Source: Chloranthus sessilifolius (Eukaryota > Streptophyta > Magnoliopsida > Chloranthales > Chloranthaceae). Taken from it: DNA of 64,000 nucleotides. Made by a program: the position numbers and the translations under genes. Below the pieces are notes generated by a model. The model was given only the letters and a program-made list of their open reading frames with translations. It was not told the DNA's origin and did not search any database. The stretch is from positions 14,831,501 through 14,895,500 of the forward strand of contig CM037596.1 in NCBI GenBank assembly GCA_021018995.1. Direction: 5' to 3'. Numbering within the stretch: position 1 is the first letter of the stretch; each line of letters starts with the position of its first letter. Of the stretch, positions 22,543 to 33,579 are shown piece by piece.

Positions 22543-22549
22543 TATAAAA
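22543..22549 (+). promoter_or_regulatory. TATA box of EMB2654-like gene
   Basis: TATAAAA lies 52 bp upstream of the start codon. That would place transcription start near 22570-22580 and give a 5' leader of only about 25-30 nt. It is the only good TATA match between the MITE and the ATG. Confidence 0.7.
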
Positions 22550-22600
22550 CAGAAAAGTAACAGAGGAGGAGGTCACTGAGTCTCAAACTAGAGCTTACAG

Positions 22601-22990
22601 ATGGCCACCATCCTACCTCTAAACCCAAACCCACACTTCTACACTCAAAACGAAACCAATTTAACGACGAAGAACAAGAAGAAGAAGATCAGAAAAACCA
22701 AAACCCTAGTTTCCTGCAACGGCAGCAATGTCGAGAAGACAACAAAAATTGCTTCTGTGGATTACGATAAGGGCAAACACCAAGTCGAAATTCAAGTAAG
22801 CGGTCTCGGAAAAGACGATCTCCCGAAGCGGTTTCGATTACGAGTCGAAGGCGATTCGAGGCAAAGAGATTGGAAGATCTCTGAGGTCGTCGAGAGGATT
22901 CTGAAACTTAATCACTGGGGAGACATTGCAGGCGTTCTTAATCGTTGGGCTGGTCGGTTTTCGAGGAAGAATTTCCCCATTCTTATTCGG
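22601..22990 (+). CDS. EMB2654: EMB2654-like chloroplast PPR protein, exon 1
   Basis: The host gene. The exon gives 130 codons in one frame from ATG 22601 (context CAGATGGCC) to the donor CGG|GTACATT. The first ~50 residues are rich in Asn, Thr, Lys and Ser, like a plastid transit peptide. Then come DYDKGKHQVEIQVSGLGKDD, LPKRFRLRVEGDSRQRDW and ILKLNHWGDI, then NRWAGRFSRKNFPILIR. This succession is the conserved N-terminal region of EMB2654 (At2g41720 type), a P-class PPR protein. In Arabidopsis that protein is essential for embryo development and is needed for trans-splicing of plastid rps12. Recognition is from memory of the family, not a search. The first intron is phase 0, and the next exon is 21.8 kb away at 44808. 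TATA box at 22543. The gene looks intact here. Confidence 0.88.
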
Positions 22991-24058
22991 GTACATTCGA
23001 AATTTTGGTTTTTGTTCTTTTTTTTAAAATTCCTTTTTTCGAAGCCTGTTTTGAATTTCTGCCACTTTTCTGTTTGAATTTACTCCAAATTGCAATTTAA
23101 TTGGTTGTTTATATGCTAATAAGCCCTGTTTGGATGCTGGTTTTTTAATTGGTGCCACTGCTCTGTTTGGATTCCCGCCAGAAAACAATGTAATCAGTCG
23201 TTTAATTTGTATTTCCGTCGCAAGATTGTAATAAAGCATTGTTTGGATGCCCATTGATTGGTGAATGGGTCGGAAATTGGATATGATCCCAATTACCAGT
23301 GTGATGATTTTAGCTCAGAACCATTTTTCATCTTATTTACGAATTGGGTTGTGGTGAATTGTGAACTGTTATTTGACAATTGTGCGGGTGTCCAAGCTAC
23401 AATTCGATTGGTCGATTTTGCTTGTGTTTCTTGCTCCAAAATACTAATAAAGCCCTGCTTGAATGCCCACCGATTTGAGGATGGGGTGGTCATTTGATAT
23501 GGTTTTCTGCCACAGATTGCCAGTGTGATAATGATTAAATCACAATTCAATTGTTTGTTTCCCCAATATTTTTCATTTCTCTCAAAATTTTATATTTTTT
23601 TATTACTATGTTTTTCTATTTTATATTTTCCCAAGTTTCCTCTTCTTATTAAGAACCAGGTGACTGAGTTAAACAGTCGTTTGAATTGCACATATGGCAT
23701 GGACATTGTAATGCCCCCCGTATTTCCTTGATTCATAGTTATCAGGTTCTCTCTTAATCTTCGTGAATTATGGATTCATCTATCCAATTAGGTAGCTACT
23801 ATGAGGACCAGTTGGATATCGTATGCTCAAAATTGTGGTTTTGAAAGTTGTAAATTTATTAGAACTATGATTCTGAATATCTGAAATTTTCTTACCGTAT
23901 GGTTGGTCTATAAAACTCATGATCAATTTAAAGTGGTCGGTAAGTGAAGGGTAAGCGAGCCATTTTTTCTTAGGCTTGAAATCTAGATTCGGGTCTGACC
24001 AAAAAATTGGGCTTGACATCCTGTTTATGCTGAAATGAGTTGGGACTGATGGGCATGG
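22991..24058. other. 5' part of intron 1, no element delimited
   Basis: AT-rich, T-rich intron sequence with no recognisable transposon ends. Several GTTTGGATGC words recur (23128, 23166, 23240). No coding sequence of note. Confidence 0.5.
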
Positions 24059-26408
24059 TGTGACGGGGCCAATACTCGAGCTTGCAGCATGGTGCGTGTG
24101 GCACGACATGTGGTGCCAGGAGGGCACGCGATATGGGGCCAAGTGGGCCTGGCGACGTGGTCGTGCTGCGAGGACGCGACACGGTCGCATGTGGGTAGGA
24201 CGTGGAGCGTCACGGTTGCGACACGGACGCGACATAGCCAAGGTGGGCTAGCGATGCAAGAGGCGTTGCGGTATGTCAAACCAAGGGGTTTGAGGTTCTC
24301 CTGCCATTCTGGCTGAATGACTGCTTTACCCTTATATAGGGGAAGGGAGCTTGAGAGCTATTCCCCCGCACACGGGGCCTTGCTTTGCCAGAGGGGGCGC
24401 AAGTGTCTCCTAGGCCTGAAAGGGTGGGCCTAGGACGTCGACGCAGCGATGTCGTGTGGAACTCAAGGTAGGTTGATGTATGGCTCTGGACTACGCGTCG
24501 CGGTGCATACGGCTAGGCAACCTCGCGAGGAGAGCACTATCGCTGCGTGGGACTCAGTTGAGCATGACAGCACGTGGGCCAAGGATAAGTGGTGCTAGTA
24601 ATTCGGAACACACATGAAGGCAGACTGCGTGGGACTCGGTTGAGCACTCGAGTGCGAGGCACAAGGCTGTGGGCTTGGTTCGGTATGTGAGCATGACATG
24701 GTGGCATGGGGAGCTGCATGCCAAGACTGTTGCGAGCGAGGTACTAGTGCATTGCACAGGGTGAAGCTTGAGCAGGCCAAGTTTAGCACAGTGGTGCAAG
24801 TGGCGTGTCGTAAGGGGCACGATGAGTTGGATGGTAGGCCGTGAAACAGAGGTAACGATGTTGGGGGAGTTCCCGTCCTCTAGGCGGGTGGTATCAGAGC
24901 TGATGTGTAGAGGGGTTGGCTTCATTGCATGCGGTAGCGAAGCACCGCGCGGGTTAAAAGCGCGTCGAAGGACGCTCCATGACGTTTGGTATCGAGTAGT
25001 GACCTGGCAAGCGTGCGTTAGGTGCCGCATGGGACTGAGGTTGCGGAAGTGCGACCCTGTGACATTTTGGTATCAGAGCCAAGTTCGATTCAGAAGCGAT
25101 GATGCTATTGAGCAAACTGGTGCGGAGGCACGCCATGTGGTGTCAAGAGGGCACGCGACATCCTTGAACAATTGGTACAGAGGCACGCGATGTGGTGTTA
25201 AGAAGACACGCGACATCCCTGAGCTAGTTAACAGGTGAGGGCCTTGTGACAGCAGAGCTAAGTTGACCCTGCCGAGGTGACAGTGGGGAGCTAGTGGGAA
25301 GGTGCGGACCTAAGAACTAGAAACGAGATGCGAACAAGCTGGCAGGAGTTGGCGGGGTCAGTTCACTATGATCATGCGTCAATGAGGACGTTGACATTTA
25401 TGGAGTGGTGGAGGATGTGACAGGGCCACTACTCGAGCTTGTAGCATGGTGCGTGTGGCACGACATGTGGTGCCAGGAGGGCACGCGACATGACGCGACA
25501 TGGGGCCAAGTGTGCCTGGCGACGTGGTCGCGCTGCGAGGACGCGGCACGGTCGCATGAGGGTAGGACGCGGAGCGTCACGGTCGCGACACGGACGCGAC
25601 ATAGCCAAGGTGGGCTAGCGATGCAAGAGGCGTTGCGGTATGTCAAACCAAGGGGTTTGAGGTTCTCCTGCCATTCTGCCTGAATGACTGTTTTACCCTT
25701 ATATAGGGGAAGGGAGCTTGAGAGCTATTCTCCCGCACACGGGGCCTTGCGTTGCCAGAGGGTGGGCCTAGGACGTCGACGCAACGATGCCGTGTGGAAC
25801 CCAAGGGAGGTTGATGTATGGCTCTGGACTACGCGTCGCGGTGCATACGGCTAGGCAACCTCGCGAGGAGAGAACTATCGCTGCGTAGGACTCAGTTGAG
25901 CACGACAGCACGTGGGCTAAGGATAAGTGGTGCTAGTAATTCGGAACGCACATGAAGGCAGGCTGCGTGGGACTCGGTTGAGCACGCGAGCGCGAGGCAC
26001 AAGGCTGTAGGCTTGGTTCGGTATGTGAGTATGACATGGTGGCATGGGGAGCTGCATGCCAAGACTGTTGCGAGCTAGGTACTAGTGCATTGCACAGGGT
26101 GAAGCTTGAGCAGGCCAAGTTTAGCACAGTGGTGCAAGTGGCGTGTCGTAAGGGGCAGATTGAGTTGGATGGTAGGCCGTGAAACAGAGGTAACGATGTT
26201 GGGGGAGTTCCCGTCCTCTAGGCGGGTGGTATCAGAGCTGATGTGTAGAGGGGTTGGCTTCATTGCATGCGATAGCGAAGCACCGCGCGGGTTGAAAGCG
26301 CGTCGAAGGACGCTTCCGTGACAGTTGGTATCAGGAGTAGGCTGACCTAGCGAAGCGTGCGTTAGGTGCCGCACGGGACTAAGGTTGCGGAAGTGCGACC
26401 TCGTGACA
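24059..26408 (+). mobile_element. TRIM-like non-autonomous LTR retrotransposon
   Basis: A 2350 bp GC-rich element. The LTRs are at 24059-25064 (TGTGACGGGGCC to CCTGTGACA) and 25416-26408 (TGTGACAGGGCC to CTCGTGACA), nearly identical apart from a few substitutions and small indels. Between them are only 351 bp: a primer site TGGTATCAGAGC for initiator tRNA-Met 3 bp after the left LTR, two ~60 bp repeats, and a polypurine tract GGAGTGGTGGAGGA before the right LTR. No gag or pol. A 5 bp target duplication is not evident (CATGG left, GTGGG right). Confidence 0.85.
25068..25079 (+). promoter_or_regulatory. Primer-binding site of TRIM-like element
   Basis: TGGTATCAGAGC, the complement of the 3' end of initiator tRNA-Met apart from the terminal bases. 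The same 12-mer also occurs inside both LTRs at about 24887 and 26227. Confidence 0.85.
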
Positions 26409-27442
26409 GTGGGCTGTCTTGAATGGGAAATCACTTGACACCAAGGATCAAAATCTCGGTCAAATTATCGGTTTCGGTGACCGGTAACTTCAAATTTCGG
26501 CCAAAATTGTGAAGATATTGATCATTCAAAATTTAATTTAATTTTTTTTAATAAAAAAACAACAAAACATGTCGGGCCTTTAAAAAAAAAAATTTCACGC
26601 TTATACAAGCATTGTTAAAACTTATGAGTCACAATCTCATATGGAATTTGTCGACGAAATCACAAATCAATACGGAGTAGATGTCAAACCCACATAGAAT
26701 TTCTCACGGGCTCTTCATCTTCTTCATCTCGATCGTTACGGCGTCACGCAGTATATAATATGCAGACCCACCATAAGGATATGGGTATGAGCCGCTAAAC
26801 AATTGAGATACGAAGTCCGTTTGAGGTTCGTAAGTTGGTGGAGGGACTAGCATAGGGGTAATAAAGTATGTTTGGTCATTCTCGTGGAAACCAAACCGAC
26901 CGAAGGAAATCGTAGTTTGAGAAATGTAGTCGCTTTCATCTAGTGGAGTCACTCATGATTCCGCTTCTCCTCTTCCTTCCACCCTTACCCCAACAGAATG
27001 TAGGAGTGTCGAAGAGGGTGCCCACGTCGTCATCTGTCCATTGACGGGGTGATTCTCGTTTCATCACCACCACCATCATCATCATCATTACCACTATCAC
27101 CATGACCACCCTCATCACCATCTCCTCCATCACCATTGTCATCTAAAGGCTAACCAAGTCCTCGTAGCCTTCTTTTCCTTCGAGGTTGTGATGGTCTCGA
27201 TAGACTCTTCCCGGCTTCGACTTTGGCTCACCTCTTTAATCCCTCAAACCATTCTCTTCCTTGACTATCGAGTAATGCCTCTTCTCTCTCTTGAATCCAC
27301 TCTCTCAAAGGGTTGACTTCATTGAATATGTGGTCCAATTCGATGAGATTGAATGACTCATCACCCGTATATGAATACGGATAACAGTTTTCATTAGTTT
27401 AGATTTGGATTAATATATAAATCAAAATTAAAAACAAATACT

Positions 27443-27700
27443 CTACTTAAAACTTCGCATCGCGCACTTCGCCCTGTTGATCTTTCTCACCCTCAATCTC
27501 ATGTTGTAGTAGCAAAAGATTAAGTTTTGTAGCCTTTTCATAGTGAGTCTATTATGGAATTTGTTGTGCATGAGAGAGAAAATACTCCAATTTCTCTCAC
27601 AATTTGAAGAGAAGGTGGTTTGGGCGAGAACACGCATTACAACCTTCCTCAATATAGGAACGTCATCTACATCCACCAATCAGCTACATATGATTTATGA
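27443..27700 (-). pseudogene. Inverted copy of hAT dimerisation domain
   Basis: On the minus strand: VDDVPILRKVVMRVLAQTTF, then SSNCERNWSIFSLMHNKFHN and RLQNLIFCYYNMRLRVRK, the hAT C-terminal dimerisation motif. It is part of the left inverted arm. The residues SNCERNW are better preserved here than in the right arm, so the two arms have diverged separately. Confidence 0.85.
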
Positions 27701-27779
27701 AATTTTAGGTTAATCTAATGACATGAGAGTGAATTATTCATAATTAAAAATCATAAAATTGAATTCCTGGGTTTAGCGT

Positions 27780-29780
27780 TATAGATTTCCCTTAAGTGGT
27801 TTGGTGTACAACCATGTGTCGGCTAACGTGGTTGAGTCCCGATATTTCACGTCTATGATGGACACCAAAGCAGAGGCCGGTCCAGGGGTGAATCTACCAT
27901 CAGCCTATCAAGTCTATGAGCCTCTTCTTAGAGAGGAAGTTGGGAGGTCGAAGCATATGTCAAGACCTTCCATCTAGTATGGGACGAGAGAGGTTGAACC
28001 ATCATGTGTGATGGGTGGACGACTTAAACCAGTCAGTCCCTAATAAACTTTTTGGTTTACTACGATGAAGGGGACTTATTTTTTAGGCCATCAATGCATT
28101 GAAAAGAGTTAAAACCGCTAAATATTTGTTTCGTCTCATGGATAAGGTTGTAAAATAAGTAGGGGAAGAAAGGGTTGTCCAAATAGTCATCGATAACGCC
28201 CGCTAATTATAAGGCGGTCGACATCAAACTGATGATGAAACACCAACATCTCTACTAAATAGTGTGTGCGGGACACTGCTTGGATCTTATGCTCAAAGAA
28301 CTTTCGGATCTTACTTTCTTCAAAGAGGTGATCGAGAAGAGGAAGATGGTCACTAGCTTCATTTACTAGATAGTAGTTTGGTTAATCTGATGAATTCATT
28401 CACCGATAATGTCAATCTTGTAAGACCCGCAATCACCGCTTTGCAACCAACTTTGTTGGTATGCAAGACATGTTAAAACACAAAAATGGTTTGAAAGCTT
28501 TGTGTGGGTCATCAACGTGGAATGAATACGAAAAGACTCCCAAAAAAGAAACGACCATTAGCAGTAGAGGTATCAGACACCATTATATAGCAACTCCTTT
28601 TGGAATAGGATGGAGAGTGTGTTGGGCATCTCTGAGCTGTTGGTCCAGGTCTTCAGATTAGTGGATGGGGACGACAAGCCTATGATGACCTATCTATACG
28701 AAGCGATGAAGAAAGTTATGTTAGTCATCCAAGAAAAATTCCCCAAAAGCTATAAACAATATTGGAAAATCATCGATGAAAGGTGGGAGAAAAAATTTCA
28801 CAAAGACTTGCATGCAACAATACATATTTATTTATTTAGTACATTAGTGGTCAAATAATATACTGCTTTCTTCGTTATAGTTGTATCGCATGCTAATTAA
28901 TCCTTTCAACAAATCACTTCATCAATCCGATCTATCAGTATAATAGGACGTTCACTATGGAATATGAGGAGTATGCTGATACATGCAATATCATTAGGCG
29001 AATGGTGCCAAATTTGGCGGATCAATGGAGGGCCATGAGGGAGGCAAGTATCCTATTTAACCCTTGGACAATTTCGTTATAATATGTTGAACTTCGTCGA
29101 AACCATGGATCAAAATATCGTCCGATACCGATACGTATCGGACGATACGTATCGGTGTCGGAGGTGGACGATACGGTACATTAAAAGTACCGTATCGCCC
29201 TTTTATATGTGTAATACCGGACGATACATTCAATGTATCGTCCGGTTTTTTACTGTTCCGGTACGTATCGTCCGGTACGTACCGGTTTTTTGACCGGACG
29301 ATACGTACCGGTTTTCCGGCATTTTAACCCATGGTCGAAACAATCGAACGTTGCAATTATGTACAACTCGACATTTTCAGGAAGAGGCAGGAGAAATTTG
29401 TGACCCCGCTCGCCTTAAGGGAAATCTATAACGATAAATCAGGTAATTTAATTTTATAATTTTTAATTATGAATAATACACTCTCATTTCGTTTTAATCT
29501 AACATTTTAGAAATCATATGTAGCCGATTGGTGGAAGCACTATGGGGATGTAGATGATGTCCCTATATTGAGGAGGGTTGTCATGCATGTTCTCGCCCAA
29601 ACCACCTTCTCTTCAAATTGCAAGAGAAATTAGAGCAATTTCTCTCTCATGCACGACAAGATCCATAATAGACTCACTATGAAAAGGCTACAAGACCTAA
29701 TTTTTTGCCACTACAACATGAGAGTGAGGGTGAGAAATCTCAACTGGGCGAAGTGCGGTAAGCGAAGTTTTAATTAAAGA
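27780..29780 (+). pseudogene. hAT transposase (DUF659 / dimerisation type), decayed
   Basis: Pieces in order: FPLSGLVYNHVSANVV and AYQVYEPLLREEVGR (27790-27950), then VVQIVIDNARNYKAVDIKLM near 28170-28230. Then come AGHCLDLMLKELSDL (28275-28320), FATNFVGMQDMLKHKNGLKA (28440-28500), and LVDGDDKPMMTYLYEAM with YKQYWKIIDERW (28660-28790). After a MITE come ADWWKHYGDVDDVPILRRVV and SSNCKRN (29520-29630), the C-terminal dimerisation region. Numerous stops (for example in the block at 28000-28110) and frame changes make it inactive. This is the C-terminal two thirds of a plant Ac/Tag1-like transposase. The 5' coding end is missing. Confidence 0.8.
29104..29333. mobile_element. hAT-like MITE nested in the hAT element
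   Basis: A 230 bp element with ends CATGGATCAAAATATCG and the opposed CATTTTAACCCATG. It is flanked by a perfect 8 bp duplication GTCGAAAC (29096-29103, 29334-29341). The interior is a run of palindromes such as CGATACGTATCG and ACCGGACGATAC. Its ends resemble those of the surrounding hAT (CCAAGGATCAAAATCTCG). Confidence 0.9.
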
Positions 29781-30811
29781 TTTGTTTTCAATTTTGATTT
29801 ATATATTAATCCAAATCCAAACTAATGAAAACCGTTCTCTCTACTCATATGACGATGATGAGTCATTCAATCCCATCGAATTGGACCACATTTTTTATGA
29901 AGCCGACCCTTTGAGAGAGTGGATTTAGGAGAGAGAAGAGGCGCTGCTCGATAGTCAAGAAAGAGAATGGCTTGAGGGATTAGAGAGGTAGGCTAAAGCC
30001 GAGAAGGATCTATCGGGACTATTACAACCTCGAAGGAAAAAAGGCTATGACGACTTGCTTCACCTTAAGATGACAATTGTGATAGAGGAGATTTTGATGA
30101 GGAGAGTCATCGTGATAGTGGTAATGATGATGGTGGAGGTGTTGAAGCGAGAATCAACTCACCTGAGGGACAATATTATGGTGAGATTTCTATAGGACTC
30201 TATCAATGGACAGATGACGACGTGGGTAACCTCTTCGACTCTCTTACATTTCGTGGCCCGGGGGGGTGTGGAAGGAAGAGGAGAGAGGAAATCATGAGTG
30301 ACTCCACTAGATGAATGCGCCTACCTTTCTCAAATTGCGACGGTCGGTTTGGTTTCCACCAGAATGACCAAGCATACTTCATTATCCCTATGCCAGTCCC
30401 TCCACCAACTTACGAACCTCAGATGGATTTCGTATCTCAATTGTTTGGCGGCTCATACCCATATCCTTATGGTGGTTCTGTATATTATAAACCGCGTGAA
30501 TGCCGTAACGATCAAGATGATGAAGATGAAGAGTCCGCGAGGAAATTTTATGTGGCTTTGACATCTACTCCATATTGTTTCGTGATTTCGTCGACAAATT
30601 ACATGTGAAATTGTGACTCATAAGTTTTAACAATGCTTGTATAAGAGTGCAAATTGATTTTTTAAAGGCCGGACATGTTTTTTTTTTTTTTTTTTTAGAG
30701 TTTTTTATGAAAAAAAATAAAGTTTGAAGGACTGATATGTTCAAAATTTTGGCCGCAATTTGAAATTATTGGTCAAATTAATTTTATCGAGATTTAGATC
30801 CTTGGTCATAG

Positions 30812-32613
30812 GGTCTGAGGCGCCTGAGTCAACTACCCAAATAGTAAAAGTAGAGGATATGGTTGCATGGTAAACTAATGAAGTTCTTGGTGACGTAGGA
30901 GAAGAAGTAGGTTGGGTTACTTGAAGTCGTCTTCTGAGATTAACAGCCTCATCATAAAGGGTGGCAAGATAATAAACAGTATTAGTGGGAGCAATGGATG
31001 CAAGTATAGTAACATATGAGCAGGTAGCATCAACAGTCGCAAAAACATGTGTGACAGGGGAAAACCTTGGGTGAGGAGGATAGCCACGAACCTTGAAGCA
31101 TTTGTAACAATTATGTCCTGATCGATCACAAAAGGAAAAAATAACAGTGGGATCTCCATTGCTACCCTTACATCCACTACCACTCACTTACCCTGAGAAT
31201 CAGAGACTAAAATTGTGTGCTTCGTAGGAGTATAGAGGAAAGAGGATCTGCAATGTTCGATGTCGCTCATCACCATCAATCATAGCTACATAGTTCTTAA
31301 AGGAGGTAAAGGAAATGTTGCAAGAATCTGTTTGTGCAACTGCTCAAACTCAAGCCGAAGTCCCATCAAGAAACAATATATCTGCTAGCACTCAAGATGA
31401 TGGGAAACAATCTTGTGACCCTCACTAGCATACTCAGAAGGGGGCCCATCCTGACTGAGACCATCATATTGCCTCTGAAGGTGACCAAAGAACTTAGAAA
31501 CTGACCGGTCTCCTTGGTCTGCATGAGATCTCTCTCAAAATAACTGGTAAACATGTGTGTCATTCTTTGCATGCACATACATTTGCATCAATGCATCCCA
31601 TAGTTGCACTACAGTCTCATGAAACATAAACATATTGTAGATGGGGTCCTCCATGGAAATAAAAAGTCCTCCTAAGACAATACAGTTATCAATTTCCTAC
31701 TGCGCATTAGAGGGATAAAAAGATAGACGGAGCAGTGGCAAATCCAAAAATGTGGCCAAGCTTCCCACGATTTCCCAAATATAATTTAACAGACTGTGCC
31801 ACGGAAGAAAACTTGTTCCAGTTTATTTCGCACTAGTAACACCATGAGATGCAATTGGGTCTGAAGACTGAAGAGACATTAAAAATAGTGATTTTCAGTT
31901 CTGTAGTAGAGGCTGAAAAAAAAACAAGGAACACAATAATCCAAAAATAGGTGGATGAGTAAGAAAGACTCACCACAGGCCAAAATAAACTAAAAACATA
32001 ATTTAATAGGAAAAATAATGGGTTGCTAGGACAAAGATCAACAAATCGTGTGAGAGGCTAGAATTGGTACCCCCAAAAGTCACACTATGCCATCAAATGT
32101 CCTCAAAGAGGCTTCAATCGTATGCCAATCAACAATAAACATGTAAAGTTGGTACCCTCAAAGAATTTTAATACAGAAATTACTTAATACAGGCCTGGGA
32201 TCGGATCTGCTCTAGATCTTAGCAGTGTACACGAGAAAACCACAGACAGAAAAATCATCAAACTTTTCAATGAGAGTTTCAATTAGCCTTTGGATAGGGT
32301 GATTAAGCATGGAAAATTGGACAAAATCCCAGAGCTTACTTGTGTTCATCAGCTCAAGGAAATTAGAGGCTCAGGAAACCGTGAAATGAAGTTTTTGAAG
32401 ATATCTCATCTCTTTGTGGAATGCTCAAACCACCGTAGTGTATTTAATAAAATTTGAAGTGGAGGACAATCAGTCTGGTACCAATTTTTGGTTATCGAAG
32501 GTTAAAAAGTTGACTTGGCTAACTTCAGCAGCATTATATGTCGGATTAGAAGGCTCTGATACCAACTTGACTTTGGTTTCAGATGAGGGTTAGGTTTCTA
32601 GGGTCATGGTAAC

Positions 32614-32667
<54 letters not shown>

Positions 32668-33480
32668 CTTGTTACTGGTAGATATCTACTCACACACCAT
32701 GTACAAAACGTAATGCATATACATCAATAGGAGGTCAACTTAGATTGAAATTGAAGCACACAGTTGGCAAGTACAGTCTCAACTTGTACTATGTGGAGAT
32801 TGATGCGACATTTAGCTAATACGATTGGGAAGTTGTTGCTTGAGATGATTTCTTGCAGAGATTGGATTTTCTAGACAACCACGACAATTGTTCTTGTACT
32901 TGATGTGCCTCCTCATTCTTTTTCGCAAATGGCCTTCTTTTTGCTTAATTATCAAACTACTAGCTGCTATTTCCTCTTTTTTGGTACTTGCAAAATTGTT
33001 GGATATGGCTCCTTACTCAACTTTGGTAAATGTGTTCTCAAGTCTTAACCCACTAGAAAATTGTCATGGCTGTACTTGGCAATATCTTCTTTTTTTTTGC
33101 CAATAATTAAGCAGGGTTAATGTGTCCCCTCCCTTCGTTAAGATGAAGGAAAGAATCTTGCAGTCAGTTCATAGATTGCTCAAAAAAGCATCCAAAGCAA
33201 TACTAAATGATGATCTATCCGTTGAATGACAGTAGAAGCATTTAGTTGAGAGCTAAAAGGTTGGTGCATTTGTTCCCATCTCTCTTAATATGACTGATGG
33301 AAAAAACACTGGAGACTGCAATTAGAGACTTGAAGTCTCCAGAGTCATGATAAAGATGAATCTGATCGCGAAGTAGCAAGTATTCAAAGAATTGAGTTCA
33401 TTATCCACTTCAAAACACTGTCTAGAGATAGCTTCATTCAACCTGGCTTCACAATTTCTGCATCATCATCTCCGTCGCCT
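30812..33480 (-). pseudogene. Ty1/copia fragment: LTR, primer site, gag, start of protease
   Basis: Read on the minus strand: an LTR-like region (about 33480-32575) ends before the initiator tRNA-Met primer site TTGGTATCAGAGCC (32552-32565). A gag gene with many stops follows (31900-30950), with LWDALMQMYVHAK, FMGLRLEFEQLHKQILATFP-type pieces and a CCHC-like knuckle region (FCDRSGHNCYKC). Then comes the start of the protease with WVVDSGASDPMTK (about 30840-30800). The element is cut there by the hAT end, and integrase and RT are absent from this copy. A (GA)n run lies in its LTR (32616-32665). Confidence 0.75.
32616..32665. repeat. (GA)n microsatellite in copia LTR
   Basis: About 50 bp of uninterrupted GA repeats, within the LTR-like region just outside the primer site. 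Confidence 0.95.
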
Positions 33481-33579
33481 ATTCCCAACCTTTTGGATTA
33501 GTTAGTCATGGATTCACAAACATGATCCGCAAGGTAGTTAAGGCGGTGTGGTGAGGTCATGGCGAAGAGGCTCTCATCG

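Larger units (their letters stand above)
26434..30806 (+). mobile_element. hAT element with two inverted 3' ends
   Basis: The outer ends are ACCAAGGATCAAAATCTCG and the complement GAGATTTAGATCCTTGGT. The right part (about 27780-30806, plus strand) is a decayed hAT transposase gene from the DUF659 region to the 3' end. The left part (26434-27767) is an inverted copy of the 3' 1.33 kb (matching 29445-30806), so the element lacks its 5' end and begins with a second 3' end. A MITE sits in the right half at 29104-29333. An 8 bp target duplication is not found. Confidence 0.75.

Noticed and set aside
22601..23077. Exon 1 taken as a complete 158-codon protein
   Set aside because: Similarity to EMB2654 ends exactly at the GT donor at 22991. 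The added C-terminus is Phe/Leu-rich intron translation, and the proper continuation is at 44808.
24059..26408. GC-rich gene or CpG island with several 60-160 codon open frames on both strands
   Set aside because: The open frames are a by-product of high GC. The region is two direct LTR copies around a primer site, and no domain is recognisable.
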